Source: Lachnospiraceae bacterium (GTDB lineage Bacteria; Bacillota; Clostridia; Lachnospirales; Lachnospiraceae). From it: 64,000 nt of DNA. The first letter of the stretch is position 1, and every line of letters begins with the position of its first letter. Made by a program: the position numbers and the translations under genes. Below the pieces are notes generated by a model. That model worked only from the letters and a program-made list of their open reading frames with translations, was not told where the DNA came from and made no database searches. Below are positions 1 to 9,684 of this stretch, piece by piece. The stretch is taken from contig JAFQVJ010000044.1 in NCBI GenBank assembly GCA_017408025.1, forward strand, positions 1 to 64,000. The letters run 5' to 3'.

Positions 1-226
1 GGCTATAATAAAGTTTTCTCGGCGAACCTGCAAGAAAATAGCAATTTTTTCAGGTATGTCTTACTATGGCACACAGCTGTAGCTATTGTCTGCCTTCATA
101 AAAGACGAACTACTTATTCAAAAAAGTGCGTTAAGAAAGTTCACGAAACCTCTCAATGCGTGTTTAAAATAAACACAGACAATTCGGTGTACGAGGGTAG
201 TTATAGCTTTCAGAGGGCATAAAAAA
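1..226. other. Unassigned sequence at the window edge
   Basis: No reading frame of useful length and no recognised RNA family. The stretch is moderately AT-rich and lies beyond the terminator of the SpoIID gene. I checked for tRNA, tmRNA, RNase P and SRP signatures and found none. It may be part of a structured RNA or the 3' flank of a gene outside the window. Confidence 0.3.
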
Positions 227-266
227 GGAAGATTAGCAGTCGATGACGACTAAAAACTAATCTTCC
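227..266 (-). terminator. Rho-independent terminator of the SpoIID-domain gene
   Basis: Ten-base arms GGAAGATTAG and CTAATCTTCC enclose an inner AGTCG/CGACT stem. Read on the minus strand the hairpin is followed by TTTTTT, so it ends the transcript of the gene whose stop codon is at 336. Confidence 0.85.
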
Positions 267-335
267 CATAATGTGAATTATACTATGATAGCAAATGCGT
301 TTTGATTCAATCACAGTTGTTTTTGAGCGTGCAAT

Positions 336-2699
336 TTAGTATATCTTAGCCACTGTTGTATTTGTATAGAAGAATTCAAGAATTTCAGTGCTATTCATAC
401 CCAATTTTGCCATGTAATTGGCTCCATTCTGACTGACACCTACTCCATGACCAAAACCACCGCCCACAAAAGTGTATGCAGATAATATATTATCTTTTGA
501 TACTTCATCTATTACAAAGAAGCCACTTGGAAGCATAGTCATTGTTGTTACTTCGTCACCTGTGCCTCTCTTAATAGTTGCCCCCTTTGGTGAGATTACT
601 GTTCGTATGTTGTATTCCTTGTGAACTCTTACTGTACAATCCGTTCCTATGATAGTTATGTACTTTAGTACACCACCGTCGCCTCTCTCACCTACTTCTA
701 TCTTCTTCACAGTTCCCACAGATGAAACTGTCTTATTCTCCCATTGACCTTTCTCCGTCAATACTTGAATATTTTCTGATTTAACCTTACCAATATTACT
801 ATTAATATTGCTTGTTAGTTCTGAAAGACCCATAGTCACATTCCATCTGTACCATGGATATTCACTATCATAAGTCTTATATGATGTTCTTATAAATGCA
901 TCAAACACGCTTTCATCTGTCAAATCCATGCTGACAACCTCATCTGTCAGAAGCTTACCCTTCACATATGGCAAATCACTTCCCCATACAACTGAAGATG
1001 TTGTCGTTCCACATGAGGTTGAAAAGAAATATGCCGATATAATATTCTGGCCATTCATAAGCACCTGACCATAGGTCTCGTCTACAGCTGCATTTGTAAC
1101 TGTCTGCTCCGTAGAATTGTTATACACCTGATAGCTTGTGCTGTCGTCAACATGAGCTCCATATTCACTGTAGCTATTGCCCAAAATGTGAATATATGCA
1201 AAGCTTCTCGCACATATAGCCTGAGCCTTTAGTGCCTCATAATTATAGCTCCATGGCATTTCGCTAGGTACTACACTGTAAAGATATTCTTCGAGAGGCA
1301 ATTCATTTATAACCACTATACCATTCTCATATGACGACAATTCAAAGCTTCCACGGTAATATGGTGTCCCATAGCCCCTTTTAATACTTTTTATGGCTAT
1401 TTTTCCATCCACACCATTGGAGGTTATCTTTACTCTTCCCTGCTTCATTATCTCATCACCAACTGAAAATGTATATTCTGCACCTGGTGCAACTTCAAAT
1501 ATTTTCTCACCATTTCCATAGCTTACCTGACAACCTGTATCCGAGCTAATCGTTACAAATTTGTGATAGACATCTTCAAAGCTGTCTGTTTTAATCAGTA
1601 CTCTTATATTTGAAGCAGTGACATCTCTGTCAATAACAATGGCACTTATCTTATCTTCACTGTTAAGAATAAACTTCTGAGCATCATATCCCACAAGAAC
1701 TTCATTTAATGAACACATCTCTATATTCCCATAGATTTTATATATCTTGCAGTTTTCATCTACCTCATATGTACCCTTGCTCTCCACTTCTATGCCCGAT
1801 GCAGATGATGTGAGAACTTTTCCCGACACTGTATTAGTTTTAAATTCAATACTCTTAAGTTTGCTATTCTCCATCGTGATATCCGCAACAACATTATTGT
1901 AAACAGATGTCTTATCACTGGCGATAAACTCTCTTACAGCACCTTCTATGTATGCTTTTACATTTCCTCCTGCCATAGAGATAATCCAACTATTATAATA
2001 TGTAACACTTTCACTGTATTCATCTGTAATACATATAATTTCATTATCGCGTAACAGAACAGTTACACCTTTATCAATATAATAATCAACAGACATACCT
2101 TCAAAGCCTAGTCTGCCGTATGTAGTTGCCGCCTCCCACTGAGGAATAGTCGGATCATTTGCTATAGTTCCTGATATAATCAGATTGATACTAGATATGT
2201 TCTTTTTCGTATCAAGCTTTTCAACCATAAGCTTATATATGGTCGTCCACTCCTCCAGCCTAATAGGCGAACCCGACTTGTTGTTTTTCACATAAGACAA
2301 CAGTTCCTTATCAACCACTCCTATATTGATAAATAGTTTTTCCAAATCTGAATATGTAAATGAAGACAATGCCTCTGTCTCTGTAGGTGGCACATCTTTA
2401 ATGCCAAAATATGTATCCTTGTACATCATATTCATATACTTTTCATACCAGGCATTCTCGTCTGATAAAAATTTATCGTCCTCATTACCCTCTATCTCAT
2501 CCATTCCGTGAAACAACAACGACACAGCTTTAGCTACCTGTCCCCTGTTTACTACATTTTGGTTTGGATTACCTTCTGACTTTTTACTGACTCCATACCA
2601 TATAAGTGCACCTGCAACAATCACGCATAATGTAATCAGAATAAGATTCTTTTTATTTACAGTTTTTAATGTATATATTATCTTTCTTATAAAATCCAT
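336..2699 (-). CDS. SpoIID/LytB-domain membrane-anchored protein
   Basis: 787 aa. An N-terminal membrane segment at about residues 18-38 suggests a protein anchored with its bulk outside the cytoplasm. The C-terminal third is a SpoIID/LytB domain: ELPLEEYL and VVPSEMP near 463-480, a FFSTSCGTTTS segment near 561, and GGGFGHGVGVSQNGA near 748. SpoIID is the lytic transglycosylase that strips peptidoglycan during forespore engulfment. This protein is more than twice the length of B. subtilis SpoIID because about 400 residues of unrecognised, beta-rich sequence precede the domain, so it is better called a SpoIID-domain protein than SpoIID itself. The ATG at 2699 has a GGGAG ribosome site. It is transcribed alone, ending at the 227-266 terminator. 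Confidence 0.85.
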   Translation of the reverse strand: MDFIRKIIYTLKTVNKKNLILITLCVIVAGALIWYGVSKKSEGNPNQNVVNRGQVAKAVSLLFHGMDEIEGNEDDKFLSDENAWYEKYMNMMYKDTYFGIKDVPPTETEALSSFTYSDLEKLFINIGVVDKELLSYVKNNKSGSPIRLEEWTTIYKLMVEKLDTKKNISSINLIISGTIANDPTIPQWEAATTYGRLGFEGMSVDYYIDKGVTVLLRDNEIICITDEYSESVTYYNSWIISMAGGNVKAYIEGAVREFIASDKTSVYNNVVADITMENSKLKSIEFKTNTVSGKVLTSSASGIEVESKGTYEVDENCKIYKIYGNIEMCSLNEVLVGYDAQKFILNSEDKISAIVIDRDVTASNIRVLIKTDSFEDVYHKFVTISSDTGCQVSYGNGEKIFEVAPGAEYTFSVGDEIMKQGRVKITSNGVDGKIAIKSIKRGYGTPYYRGSFELSSYENGIVVINELPLEEYLYSVVPSEMPWSYNYEALKAQAICARSFAYIHILGNSYSEYGAHVDDSTSYQVYNNSTEQTVTNAAVDETYGQVLMNGQNIISAYFFSTSCGTTTSSVVWGSDLPYVKGKLLTDEVVSMDLTDESVFDAFIRTSYKTYDSEYPWYRWNVTMGLSELTSNINSNIGKVKSENIQVLTEKGQWENKTVSSVGTVKKIEVGERGDGGVLKYITIIGTDCTVRVHKEYNIRTVISPKGATIKRGTGDEVTTMTMLPSGFFVIDEVSKDNILSAYTFVGGGFGHGVGVSQNGANYMAKLGMNSTEILEFFYTNTTVAKIY

Positions 2700-2722
2700 A
2701 AAAACTCCCTACTATATAATAA

Positions 2723-2841
2723 CAAAGTGGACAAGTCCACTTTGTGAGCCGAGCACGGTCTGCTTTAGCTGACATTTTCTTCTCGTGCGAGTGCTCATCT
2801 TATTTTTATTGTATAGGAAAGTTTCGAAGAACTTTCCTATA
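2723..2841 (+). repeat. Composite intergenic repeat, copy A
   Basis: Starts with a perfect palindrome (CAAAGTGGAC, 2-nt loop, GTCCACTTTG; 2723-2744), runs through a module beginning TGAGCCGAGCACGGTC and ending GTGCGAGTGCTCA, and ends in a hairpin with arms TATAGGAAAGTT (2812-2823) and AACTTTCCTATA (2830-2841). The same modules recur in reverse orientation at 39901-40049 and in part at 21804, 28388, 35608 and 56366. Confidence 0.75.
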
Positions 2842-2846
2842 TGATT

Positions 2847-3092
2847 AAAAAGCAGCACTTTCATGCTGCTTTTATTCTTCATATGTACCCCAAAATGCCG
2901 GTTCCTGCGATTCTGAGTCCTAGCGAAGCTAGGTGGGCAACCGCATCATGTTTCTCTGCCGTCCACTTTCTAATAACGAGGCTTGACATATCAAACAGGA
3001 AATATAGGAATCCCTTTACAGAAATGTAGGTTCAAAATATACAGGAGTATCGAGTATTCCAGGAAACATATTCAATTACTTCTCTATCTGTT
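2847..3092 (-). ncRNA. ssrS: Probable 6S RNA
   Basis: A transcription unit of about 245 nt without a convincing reading frame. It has a strong promoter (see 3099-3127) and a terminator with GCAGCA/TGCTGC arms followed by a U-run (2847-2873). The ends pair: ATATGTTTCC near the 5' end matches GGGGTACATAT near the 3' end, and the helix continues for about 15 pairs. An inner tight hairpin CCTAGC-TTC-GCTAGG is present. A long closing stem, open middle and apical stem is the 6S architecture, and the segment containing GCCCACCTAG resembles Firmicute 6S RNA as I remember it. 6S RNA binds housekeeping RNA polymerase holoenzyme. The family call rests on shape and memory, so another structured RNA is possible. 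Confidence 0.55.
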
Positions 3093-3098
3093 ACAGAT

Positions 3099-3127
3099 AG
3101 TATACTCTTTTTCTTATCATTTTACAA
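3099..3127 (-). promoter_or_regulatory. Promoter of the probable 6S RNA
   Basis: On the minus strand TTGTAA (3127-3122) and TATACT (3104-3099) are separated by exactly 17 bp, a near-consensus sigma-A promoter. Predicted start is near 3092. Confidence 0.75.
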
Positions 3128-3136
3128 GTAAAATGA

Positions 3137-3799
3137 TTATTTTTTTTCAATGATTTCACTTGCTTTTTTATAAATGGAATTGGCCGGTACATATCCTCTT
3201 ACCATGGACAGAGGATATACATTGGAATGACTGCCGATGACAGTTCCTGGATTAAGTACGGAATTGCAGCCAACCTCAACTTCATCTCCAAGAATTGCCC
3301 CCATCTTCTTCAAACCTGTCTCTACCCTCTCGTCACCACGTTTGATAGTAACAAGAGTTTTATCCGACTTAACATTTGACGTAATGCTGCCAGCACCCAT
3401 ATGGGACTTATAGCCAAGGATAGAATCTCCCACGTAATTGTAGTGTGGTACTTGAACCTTATCAAATAAAATAACATTCTTAAGTTCTGTAGAGTTACCT
3501 ACCACGGCGCCCTTTCCAACAATTGCGTTACCTCGTATAAACGCACAGTGACGAACCTCTGCATCCTTGTCAATAATAGCTGGGCTTCCAATGAAAGCTG
3601 TAGGCGCAACCTTTGCAGAGTTTGCTACCCACACATTTTCACTTATCATAGTGTATTCATCTTTGGGAAGATTCATTCCAAGTTCAATAATAAAATTACT
3701 AATCTTTGAGAGCACCTCCCATGGATATTCAGCACCCTCGAATATTGGAGCTGCTATAGTATTTGATTCTATGTCTTTGAATAAATTTGCTATTTTCAT
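3137..3799 (-). CDS. Hexapeptide-repeat (left-handed beta-helix) acyltransferase-like protein
   Basis: 220 aa. From about residue 50 to 200 the chain shows the loose six-residue periodicity of left-handed beta-helix proteins (VWVANSAKVAPTAFIG, AIVGKGAVVGNSTEL, VEVGCNSVLNPGTVIGSHS). It resembles the C-terminal half of GlmU-type enzymes, but the N-terminal nucleotidyltransferase domain is absent, so it cannot be a bifunctional GlmU. Proteins of this type are often labelled UDP-GlcNAc diphosphorylase-like. It lies directly downstream of glmS on the same strand with a 115-bp gap, which fits an amino-sugar role, but the acceptor is unknown. The ATG at 3799 is preceded by GAAGAGGAATG. Confidence 0.75.
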   Translation of the reverse strand: MKIANLFKDIESNTIAAPIFEGAEYPWEVLSKISNFIIELGMNLPKDEYTMISENVWVANSAKVAPTAFIGSPAIIDKDAEVRHCAFIRGNAIVGKGAVVGNSTELKNVILFDKVQVPHYNYVGDSILGYKSHMGAGSITSNVKSDKTLVTIKRGDERVETGLKKMGAILGDEVEVGCNSVLNPGTVIGSHSNVYPLSMVRGYVPANSIYKKASEIIEKK

Positions 3800-3914
3800 G
3801 ATTTCATTCCTCTTCTCAACTTTATGATACTGGTTGCTCTATTTCTTCAAGCCTCTCACAACCACAATCTTGGCAATTACAGACTATCACTCTTCCTTGC
3901 TTACCTGTATCCTA

Positions 3915-5741
3915 CTACTCCACTGTAACACTCTTTGCAAGATTTCGTGGTTTATCAACATCACAGCCCTTAAGTACTGATGTGTAATATGCTATAAGCT
4001 GCAATGGTACTACTGTAATCATAGGCATAAGCACATCTCTTACAACTGGCAGCTTCACTACAACATCCGCCACATCTGATGTAACATCAACTGTATTCTT
4101 GGTAACCATAACCACCTTAGCTCCACGAGCCTTTACTTCCTTAATATTACTTACCGTCTTATCAAATAATCTATCCTGTGTAGCTACTGCTATTACTGGC
4201 ATATCCTCGGTCACAAGTGAGATTGTTCCATGCTTAAGCTCACCTGCTGCATATGACTCAGAGTGAATATATGAAATCTCCTTAAGCTTAAGTGAGCCTT
4301 CCATACTGAGTGCATAATCAAGTCCTCTTCCGATGTAGAGAAGACTTTCAGCATTTACAAGAGTAGATGCGGCATACTGACAATCACTTTCAATTCCAAA
4401 GGTTTCCTCTATCTTCGATGGAATATTTTCAAGCTCAGACACCAGTGCCTTGCACTCTTCCTCTGTAATCTTGCCATTGGCATAAGCCAGTTCAAAAGCG
4501 AGAAGATACATAATAGACAGCTGTACCATGTACGCCTTTGTAGATGCCACTGATATCTCTGGACCAGCGTGGGTGTACACTACGAAATCTGATTCTCTGG
4601 CAATTGATGAACCCTTTACATTTACAATTGAAAGAGTTGTTGCCCCCATATCCTTAGCAAGCCTCAGCACCGCTTTAGTGTCAGCTGTCTCACCTGACTG
4701 TGATATAAGGACAACTAAATCTTCAGAGCCTATAATAGGATTTCGATATCTAAATTCTGATGCTATATCCACCACTACTTCGATTCTTGCAAGCTCTTCT
4801 ATAACATACTTTCCCACAAGACCTGCATGCATAGCAGTACCACATGCCACAATATAAATCTTTCTGTATGATTTAAGCATATCCAAGGTTATACCACATT
4901 CCTCAAGGAAAGGCATGCCATCCATAATTCTTGGACTAACTGTTGTCTTTATAGCTGTTGGCTGCTCGTGGATTTCCTTCAACATAAAGTGCGCATAACC
5001 GCCCTTCTCTGCTGACTCAATATCCCATGTAGCATGCTGGACTTCCTTCTTAATCTCTGATCCATGGATATCACAGATTGTCACATTATCTGATGTGATA
5101 GTTGCTATCTCATCACACTCAAGAAGGTAATAGTCTCTTGTATACTTAAGGATAGCCGGTACATCGGAAGCTATGAAATTCTCACCCTCGCCCAAGCCTA
5201 CGATAAGAGGACTATCCTTTCGCACTGAATATATCTTTCCTGGATAATCAGCAAATACTATACCAAGGGCATATGACCCTTCAATCTCTGCTAAAACCCT
5301 TGTAATAGTCTTGATTGGCTCCTTCTCTATATTGTAATAATAATCCAGTAGCTTTGCCACTGTCTCCGTGTCTGTCTGAGACTCAAACTCATATCCCTTA
5401 TCTATAAGAAACGCCTTGAGCCTGATATAATTCTCTATAATACCATTATGAACTATGGATATCTTTGCATTTCCATGCGGATGTGAATTCACATCAGATG
5501 GCTCGCCGTGTGTAGCCCAACGAGTGTGACCAATACCACTTGTACCACTTGGCTTATGCCCCTTTTTCATCTTTTCTGTAAGGTCAGCGAGACGTCCCTT
5601 TGTCTTCTCTGTAACAATCCTGTCTCCCTCAAAAACAGCTATACCAGCTGAATCATAGCCTCTGTATTCAAGCTTTGATAATGCATCAACAAGTATATCT
5701 GCACAATCCTTGCCACCTACATATCCAACGATACCACACAT
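3915..5741 (-). CDS. glmS: Glutamine-fructose-6-phosphate aminotransferase (isomerizing)
   Basis: 608 aa, normal family length. Makes glucosamine-6-phosphate from fructose-6-phosphate and glutamine, the first step to UDP-GlcNAc and the cell wall. The N-terminal class II glutaminase domain begins MCGIVGYVGG, with Cys2 as nucleophile after Met removal, and carries RGYDSAG and HTRWATHG. Two SIS sugar-isomerase domains follow, with SQSGETADT near residue 347, and the chain ends in the typical KSVTVE. Only 52 bp separate it from topB, so there is no room for a glmS ribozyme leader, which many Firmicutes use here. Control must come from the topB side or by another route. Confidence 0.97.
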   Translation of the reverse strand: MCGIVGYVGGKDCADILVDALSKLEYRGYDSAGIAVFEGDRIVTEKTKGRLADLTEKMKKGHKPSGTSGIGHTRWATHGEPSDVNSHPHGNAKISIVHNGIIENYIRLKAFLIDKGYEFESQTDTETVAKLLDYYYNIEKEPIKTITRVLAEIEGSYALGIVFADYPGKIYSVRKDSPLIVGLGEGENFIASDVPAILKYTRDYYLLECDEIATITSDNVTICDIHGSEIKKEVQHATWDIESAEKGGYAHFMLKEIHEQPTAIKTTVSPRIMDGMPFLEECGITLDMLKSYRKIYIVACGTAMHAGLVGKYVIEELARIEVVVDIASEFRYRNPIIGSEDLVVLISQSGETADTKAVLRLAKDMGATTLSIVNVKGSSIARESDFVVYTHAGPEISVASTKAYMVQLSIMYLLAFELAYANGKITEEECKALVSELENIPSKIEETFGIESDCQYAASTLVNAESLLYIGRGLDYALSMEGSLKLKEISYIHSESYAAGELKHGTISLVTEDMPVIAVATQDRLFDKTVSNIKEVKARGAKVVMVTKNTVDVTSDVADVVVKLPVVRDVLMPMITVVPLQLIAYYTSVLKGCDVDKPRNLAKSVTVE

Positions 5742-5793
5742 ATCTCTTCCCTCATTTCTATAATATTATTGCATATTCTCTGAAAAAACTGAT

Positions 5794-7851
5794 TTATGAG
5801 CTCTTAGCACCTTTATAATAAGCTGCCGCTCTGTCAAAGGTGTACCTCAGCTTATTTTGGTTATACAAATTCTTAACTCCATTTACACGCTTAGCTACAA
5901 AGTTACTGAGCTTATCCATATATTCATCACTTGTTATAGTTCCCTCTGCCACATAGGTAAGACCCTTTTCCCAGCTGGCAGTAAGTTCAGGATTTAAAAG
6001 GGATGTGATAGATGCATTAACCACATCATATATGACTTCTCCATACAATGACGGTGTCAATATCTGTGTCTTCTTGTTTAGATTGATATAATCAATATTG
6101 ATAAGCTTCTTTAATATCTCTGCTCGTGTTGCTGATGTCCCTATTCCGCTACCCTTTATCTGCGCTCGCAGCTCCTCATCTTCAATGAGCTGTCCTGCAT
6201 TTTCCATAGCAAGAATAATGGAACCTGAGTTATATCTCTTTGGCGGTGAGGTTTCACCTTCCTTTATATTTAACTGGGCAAGTGAAATTTTATCATCTTT
6301 CTTTAGTTTCTTCAACATGTCTATAACAGAAGCATCTAATTTAATCTCTGTATCCTCTGATGTTTCCTCAGATTTTTCATCCTTATTTTCATCTTTTTGT
6401 TCTTTTTTAACATTATATGAATTGGCTACCTTAAGATATCCTTCATCTATAAGCACTTTAAAGCTTGCATGGAAGTTCTCTTTGCGCTCTGACTCATCAC
6501 CAAATTCAGTGGTCAAAACAAGACTTACCTTCTGATATATAGCAGCAGGATAGAAAATACTCAAAAATCTTCTAACAATCACATCATATACCTTCTCCGT
6601 CAACGGATTAAGTGAATTAAGCGCTCCGAACCCCTGACCAGTAGGTATAATGGCATAATGGTCTGTAATCTGCTTGTCATTGACATATCTTGTTGATGAA
6701 ATCTTTTTATACAAGCCAAGATTCATTGCCTCCTCAGCAAATCCTCTAAACCTTTCTACTTTTGCCAATCCCCCTATGTTTTTGTGGATTTCCTTTGCAA
6801 CAGCTGTAGACAATACTCTTGCATCAGTTCTAGGGTATGTTACCAGCTTCTTTTCATATAATTCCTGAACTATACTAAGCGTCTGGTCCGGACTAATCTT
6901 AAACATTCTTGAACAATCATTCTGAAGCTCAGCAAGATTGTAAAGAAGAGGTGGATTTTTTGTCTCCTTCTTCTTTTCAGCCTGTTCTACAGTAAGATAG
7001 TCTTTTCCCAGCGATTTTATGTCATTTATTAGCTCTTCCGCTTTATCTTTTTCCTTAAAACCATTTTCCTTGTACAGGGCAGGATGATTAAAATACTTTG
7101 ATTTCTCATTGACTCTCCACTCTGCTTCAAACTTAAATTCATCCAGCTTCATAGACGACAACACTCTGTAAAATGGTGTCTTTACAAATTCCCTAATCTC
7201 TCGTTCTCTTCTGACTATCATCCCCAAAACACATGTCATAACACGACCAACAGACACAACTGCTCTGTCTTGCTTAAGATATGCAGCTATACTTCTTCCG
7301 TACTTGAGTGTTAGAATTCTGGAAAAGTTTATGCCCATAAGATAATCTTCTTTAGCACGCAAATAAGCGGCCGCTGAAAGATTATCGTACTCAGACAAAT
7401 CTTTCGCCTCCGCTATTCCTCTATTTATCTCCTCCTCAGTCTGTGAGTCAATCCACACACGTTTGCGCTCTTTGCCTTTCACCCCAGACATCTGCTCCAC
7501 CAGACGGTAAATATATTCTCCTTCACGTCCAGAGTCAGTGCAAACATATATACAACCAACATCCTCTCTATTGAGGAGTCCACTTACGATATCGAACTGC
7601 TTTTTAACAGTCGGGATAACCTCATACAAAAAGTTATCCGGTATAAACGGAAGAGTATCTATGCTCCATTTTTTCAGTTTTTCGTCATATATTTCAGGAT
7701 AGCTCATTGTTACAAGATGTCCGACACACCATGTCACAACATAATCATCTGATTCCAGATAACCATCCTTTTTTCGCATGTTTTGCTTCAAAGCCTTTGC
7801 AAATTCATTGGCAACGCTTGGCTTCTCAGCGATAAAGAGCTTCTTTGACAT
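5794..7851 (-). CDS. topB: DNA topoisomerase III (type IA)
   Basis: 685 aa. Cuts and passes single strands to remove negative supercoils and decatenate replication intermediates. The N-terminal TOPRIM domain shows FIAEKPSVA at the start and the acidic DSGREGEYIYR. The active-site tyrosine is in LVTYPRTD near residue 337. SGIGTSATRAEI, typical of type IA enzymes, lies in the C-terminal half. A Lys/Glu-rich spacer (EQKDENKDEKSEE) near 485-500 is probably an exposed loop. No zinc-ribbon tail is seen, as expected for TopB rather than TopA. A GGAG site precedes the ATG. It may be cotranscribed with glmS, 52 bp downstream. Confidence 0.95.
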   Translation of the reverse strand: MSKKLFIAEKPSVANEFAKALKQNMRKKDGYLESDDYVVTWCVGHLVTMSYPEIYDEKLKKWSIDTLPFIPDNFLYEVIPTVKKQFDIVSGLLNREDVGCIYVCTDSGREGEYIYRLVEQMSGVKGKERKRVWIDSQTEEEINRGIAEAKDLSEYDNLSAAAYLRAKEDYLMGINFSRILTLKYGRSIAAYLKQDRAVVSVGRVMTCVLGMIVRREREIREFVKTPFYRVLSSMKLDEFKFEAEWRVNEKSKYFNHPALYKENGFKEKDKAEELINDIKSLGKDYLTVEQAEKKKETKNPPLLYNLAELQNDCSRMFKISPDQTLSIVQELYEKKLVTYPRTDARVLSTAVAKEIHKNIGGLAKVERFRGFAEEAMNLGLYKKISSTRYVNDKQITDHYAIIPTGQGFGALNSLNPLTEKVYDVIVRRFLSIFYPAAIYQKVSLVLTTEFGDESERKENFHASFKVLIDEGYLKVANSYNVKKEQKDENKDEKSEETSEDTEIKLDASVIDMLKKLKKDDKISLAQLNIKEGETSPPKRYNSGSIILAMENAGQLIEDEELRAQIKGSGIGTSATRAEILKKLINIDYINLNKKTQILTPSLYGEVIYDVVNASITSLLNPELTASWEKGLTYVAEGTITSDEYMDKLSNFVAKRVNGVKNLYNQNKLRYTFDRAAAYYKGAKSS

Positions 7852-7901
7852 ATTTACTCCTTTTACCTACTTTTCTCATGGAAATCCCTGTGGAATTTCA
7901 A

Positions 7902-8492
7902 TCACAGACTCTGCTCATCAAGTGTTAAGCTATAGGCTGGCATGAAATTTTCTAAAAAATAATCTGCCTCTGGCATATTCATGGTTCTTATAGCATCTAT
8001 TGTTGCTCTCTCAGCCTGTTCAAAGTCTTTATTCCCCATGCGTTTTTCTTCCACGCACTTTATAAGTGCTGAAATCTTATCTGCTGCCTTCACATATCTC
8101 CACAATTCTTTTTCTTCCTCATCTTCATGAAGCAGTGGCTGATATACAGGACGCATCTCTCTTGGAAGTGCCATCAACAGCTTTGTACCTGCTGCTGCCT
8201 CAACATTTTTATATGCAACCCTTATCTCTGGAGCAAAATATTTAATAGGTGTAGGTAAATCACCTGTAATAATCTCTGTAGTGTCGTGGAACATAGCCAG
8301 CACTGCTATACGTTCCTCATCAAGGTTTTTTCCAAAATATGTATTTCCAATCACTGCAAGTCCATGAGCTATGATTGCTGTATCCAAGCTATGCTCCGCT
8401 ATATTTTCAGTTATTGTATTTCTCATTAACCCCCATCTGTTAATGTACTTCATTCTTGCTAACATAGCAAAAAAATTCTTTATAGCTGACAT
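7902..8492 (-). CDS. yfbR: HD-domain phosphohydrolase, YfbR-like 5'-deoxynucleotidase
   Basis: 196 aa. HD-superfamily metal ligands are visible: His in the RWGLMR-to-EHSLDTA region, FHDTTEIITGD near residue 68, and AADKISALI near 135. YfbR enzymes dephosphorylate deoxynucleoside 5'-monophosphates. Length and the WGLMRN start match that family well, though substrate choice cannot be read from sequence. GGAG precedes the ATG. It is 50 bp upstream of topB and 11 bp downstream of galM on the same strand, so galM-yfbR-topB-glmS may be one transcript. Confidence 0.85.
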   Translation of the reverse strand: MSAIKNFFAMLARMKYINRWGLMRNTITENIAEHSLDTAIIAHGLAVIGNTYFGKNLDEERIAVLAMFHDTTEIITGDLPTPIKYFAPEIRVAYKNVEAAAGTKLLMALPREMRPVYQPLLHEDEEEKELWRYVKAADKISALIKCVEEKRMGNKDFEQAERATIDAIRTMNMPEADYFLENFMPAYSLTLDEQSL

Positions 8493-8503
8493 CTTTATTC
8501 TCC

Positions 8504-9562
8504 TTATACGGTAATAAACTTATACACTGTGGTTGTACTGAATTCCTCCCCAGCCCTAAGTATAGGTTGTTTAAAGCTTGGAATATTAATGGCATCTGGG
8601 AAATACTGTGTCTCAAAGCAACATCCTGCATGTTTTACATAATGAGCTCCATTCTTTCCTTTTGTCCTTCCATCAAAACCATTACTTGTGTAGAATTGCA
8701 TACCTGGAAGATCTGTATAAACCTCCATGGCTCTTCCACTCTTTTCGTCTACCATCTTAGCCACCAAGGAAACCTCATTTTCCTTAGTTTTAAGAACCCA
8801 ATTGTGATCGTATCCGTTACACCACTTAGTCAGCTCAAAGTCAGCATAAATATCCTGACCTACATTCTTCATCACTCTGAAATCCATTGGGGTTCCTTCT
8901 ACCTTGCACAACTCTCCATTAGGAATAGACTCCTGATTAACGTATGTATAATAGTCAGCATCAATCCATACCTTCTGGTCTAGAATTGATCCCGAATCAT
9001 GTCCAGCCATGTTAAAGTATGAATGATTTGTAAAATTAACAATTGTATCCTTGTCGGACTCTGCCTCATACTCAATTATCAAAGTATTATCGTCTGTAAC
9101 GATATATCTGACAGTCACATCAAGTGTACCAGGGTAACCCTGATCGCCATCCTCACTTGTATATGTAAATGCTACTATCTGTCCCAGTTCATCCTCATAT
9201 GTATCAGCCTCCCAAAGTCTCTTGTGGAAACCATTAAACCCACTATGAAGAGTATTCTGACGGTCATTCTTATCTAGCTCATATCTTGTTCCATTTAATA
9301 CAAATGAAGCACCACTGATACGGTTAGCAAAACGACCAATTGTAGCTCCAAGGCAAAAAAGATTGCCAAGATAATCTTCAAGATTGTCGAAACCTAATAC
9401 AACGTCCTCTGCTTTACCGTCTCTATCCGGTACTTCAAGTGATACAAGTATAGCGCCAAAGTCTGTGAACTTTGCCATCATACCATTATTATTTGTAATT
9501 GTGTAAAGATGTGCTGTCTGTCCATCCTTTGTCTGCCCAAAAATCTCTTTTGAAATTGCCAT
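8504..9562 (-). CDS. galM: Aldose 1-epimerase (galactose mutarotase)
   Basis: 352 aa, usual length. Interconverts alpha and beta anomers of aldoses such as galactose for the Leloir pathway. Catalytic His lies in NFTNHSYFN near 178 and catalytic Glu in FETQYFPDA near 318. The early GRFANRI segment and the LHSGFNGFHKRLW block are typical of GalM. No galK or galT is nearby, so it seems to serve general sugar metabolism. The ATG at 9562 follows AAGGAGAGG. Confidence 0.93.
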   Translation of the reverse strand: MAISKEIFGQTKDGQTAHLYTITNNNGMMAKFTDFGAILVSLEVPDRDGKAEDVVLGFDNLEDYLGNLFCLGATIGRFANRISGASFVLNGTRYELDKNDRQNTLHSGFNGFHKRLWEADTYEDELGQIVAFTYTSEDGDQGYPGTLDVTVRYIVTDDNTLIIEYEAESDKDTIVNFTNHSYFNMAGHDSGSILDQKVWIDADYYTYVNQESIPNGELCKVEGTPMDFRVMKNVGQDIYADFELTKWCNGYDHNWVLKTKENEVSLVAKMVDEKSGRAMEVYTDLPGMQFYTSNGFDGRTKGKNGAHYVKHAGCCFETQYFPDAINIPSFKQPILRAGEEFSTTTVYKFITV

Positions 9563-9684
9563 TCTCTGTCCTCTCCTTGTCTACCATTATACCGGCTATT
9601 TTTCGGTACAAAATCACTACATTAGAATACCATAAAAGAGAGGAAATGGAAAGTAATTCTTGTTAATTATATCATTTATCTTAT

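Noticed and set aside
1-226. tmRNA or RNase P RNA at the left edge
   Set aside because: No tRNA-like acceptor end, tag-peptide frame ending in ALAA, or conserved RNase P core segments were found.
2841-3029. 62-codon plus-strand frame
   Set aside because: Lies antisense within the structured RNA gene and has no ribosome site.
5742-5793. Possible glmS ribozyme upstream of glmS
   Set aside because: Only 52 bp separate topB and glmS, far too short for the ribozyme, and no core sequence is present.
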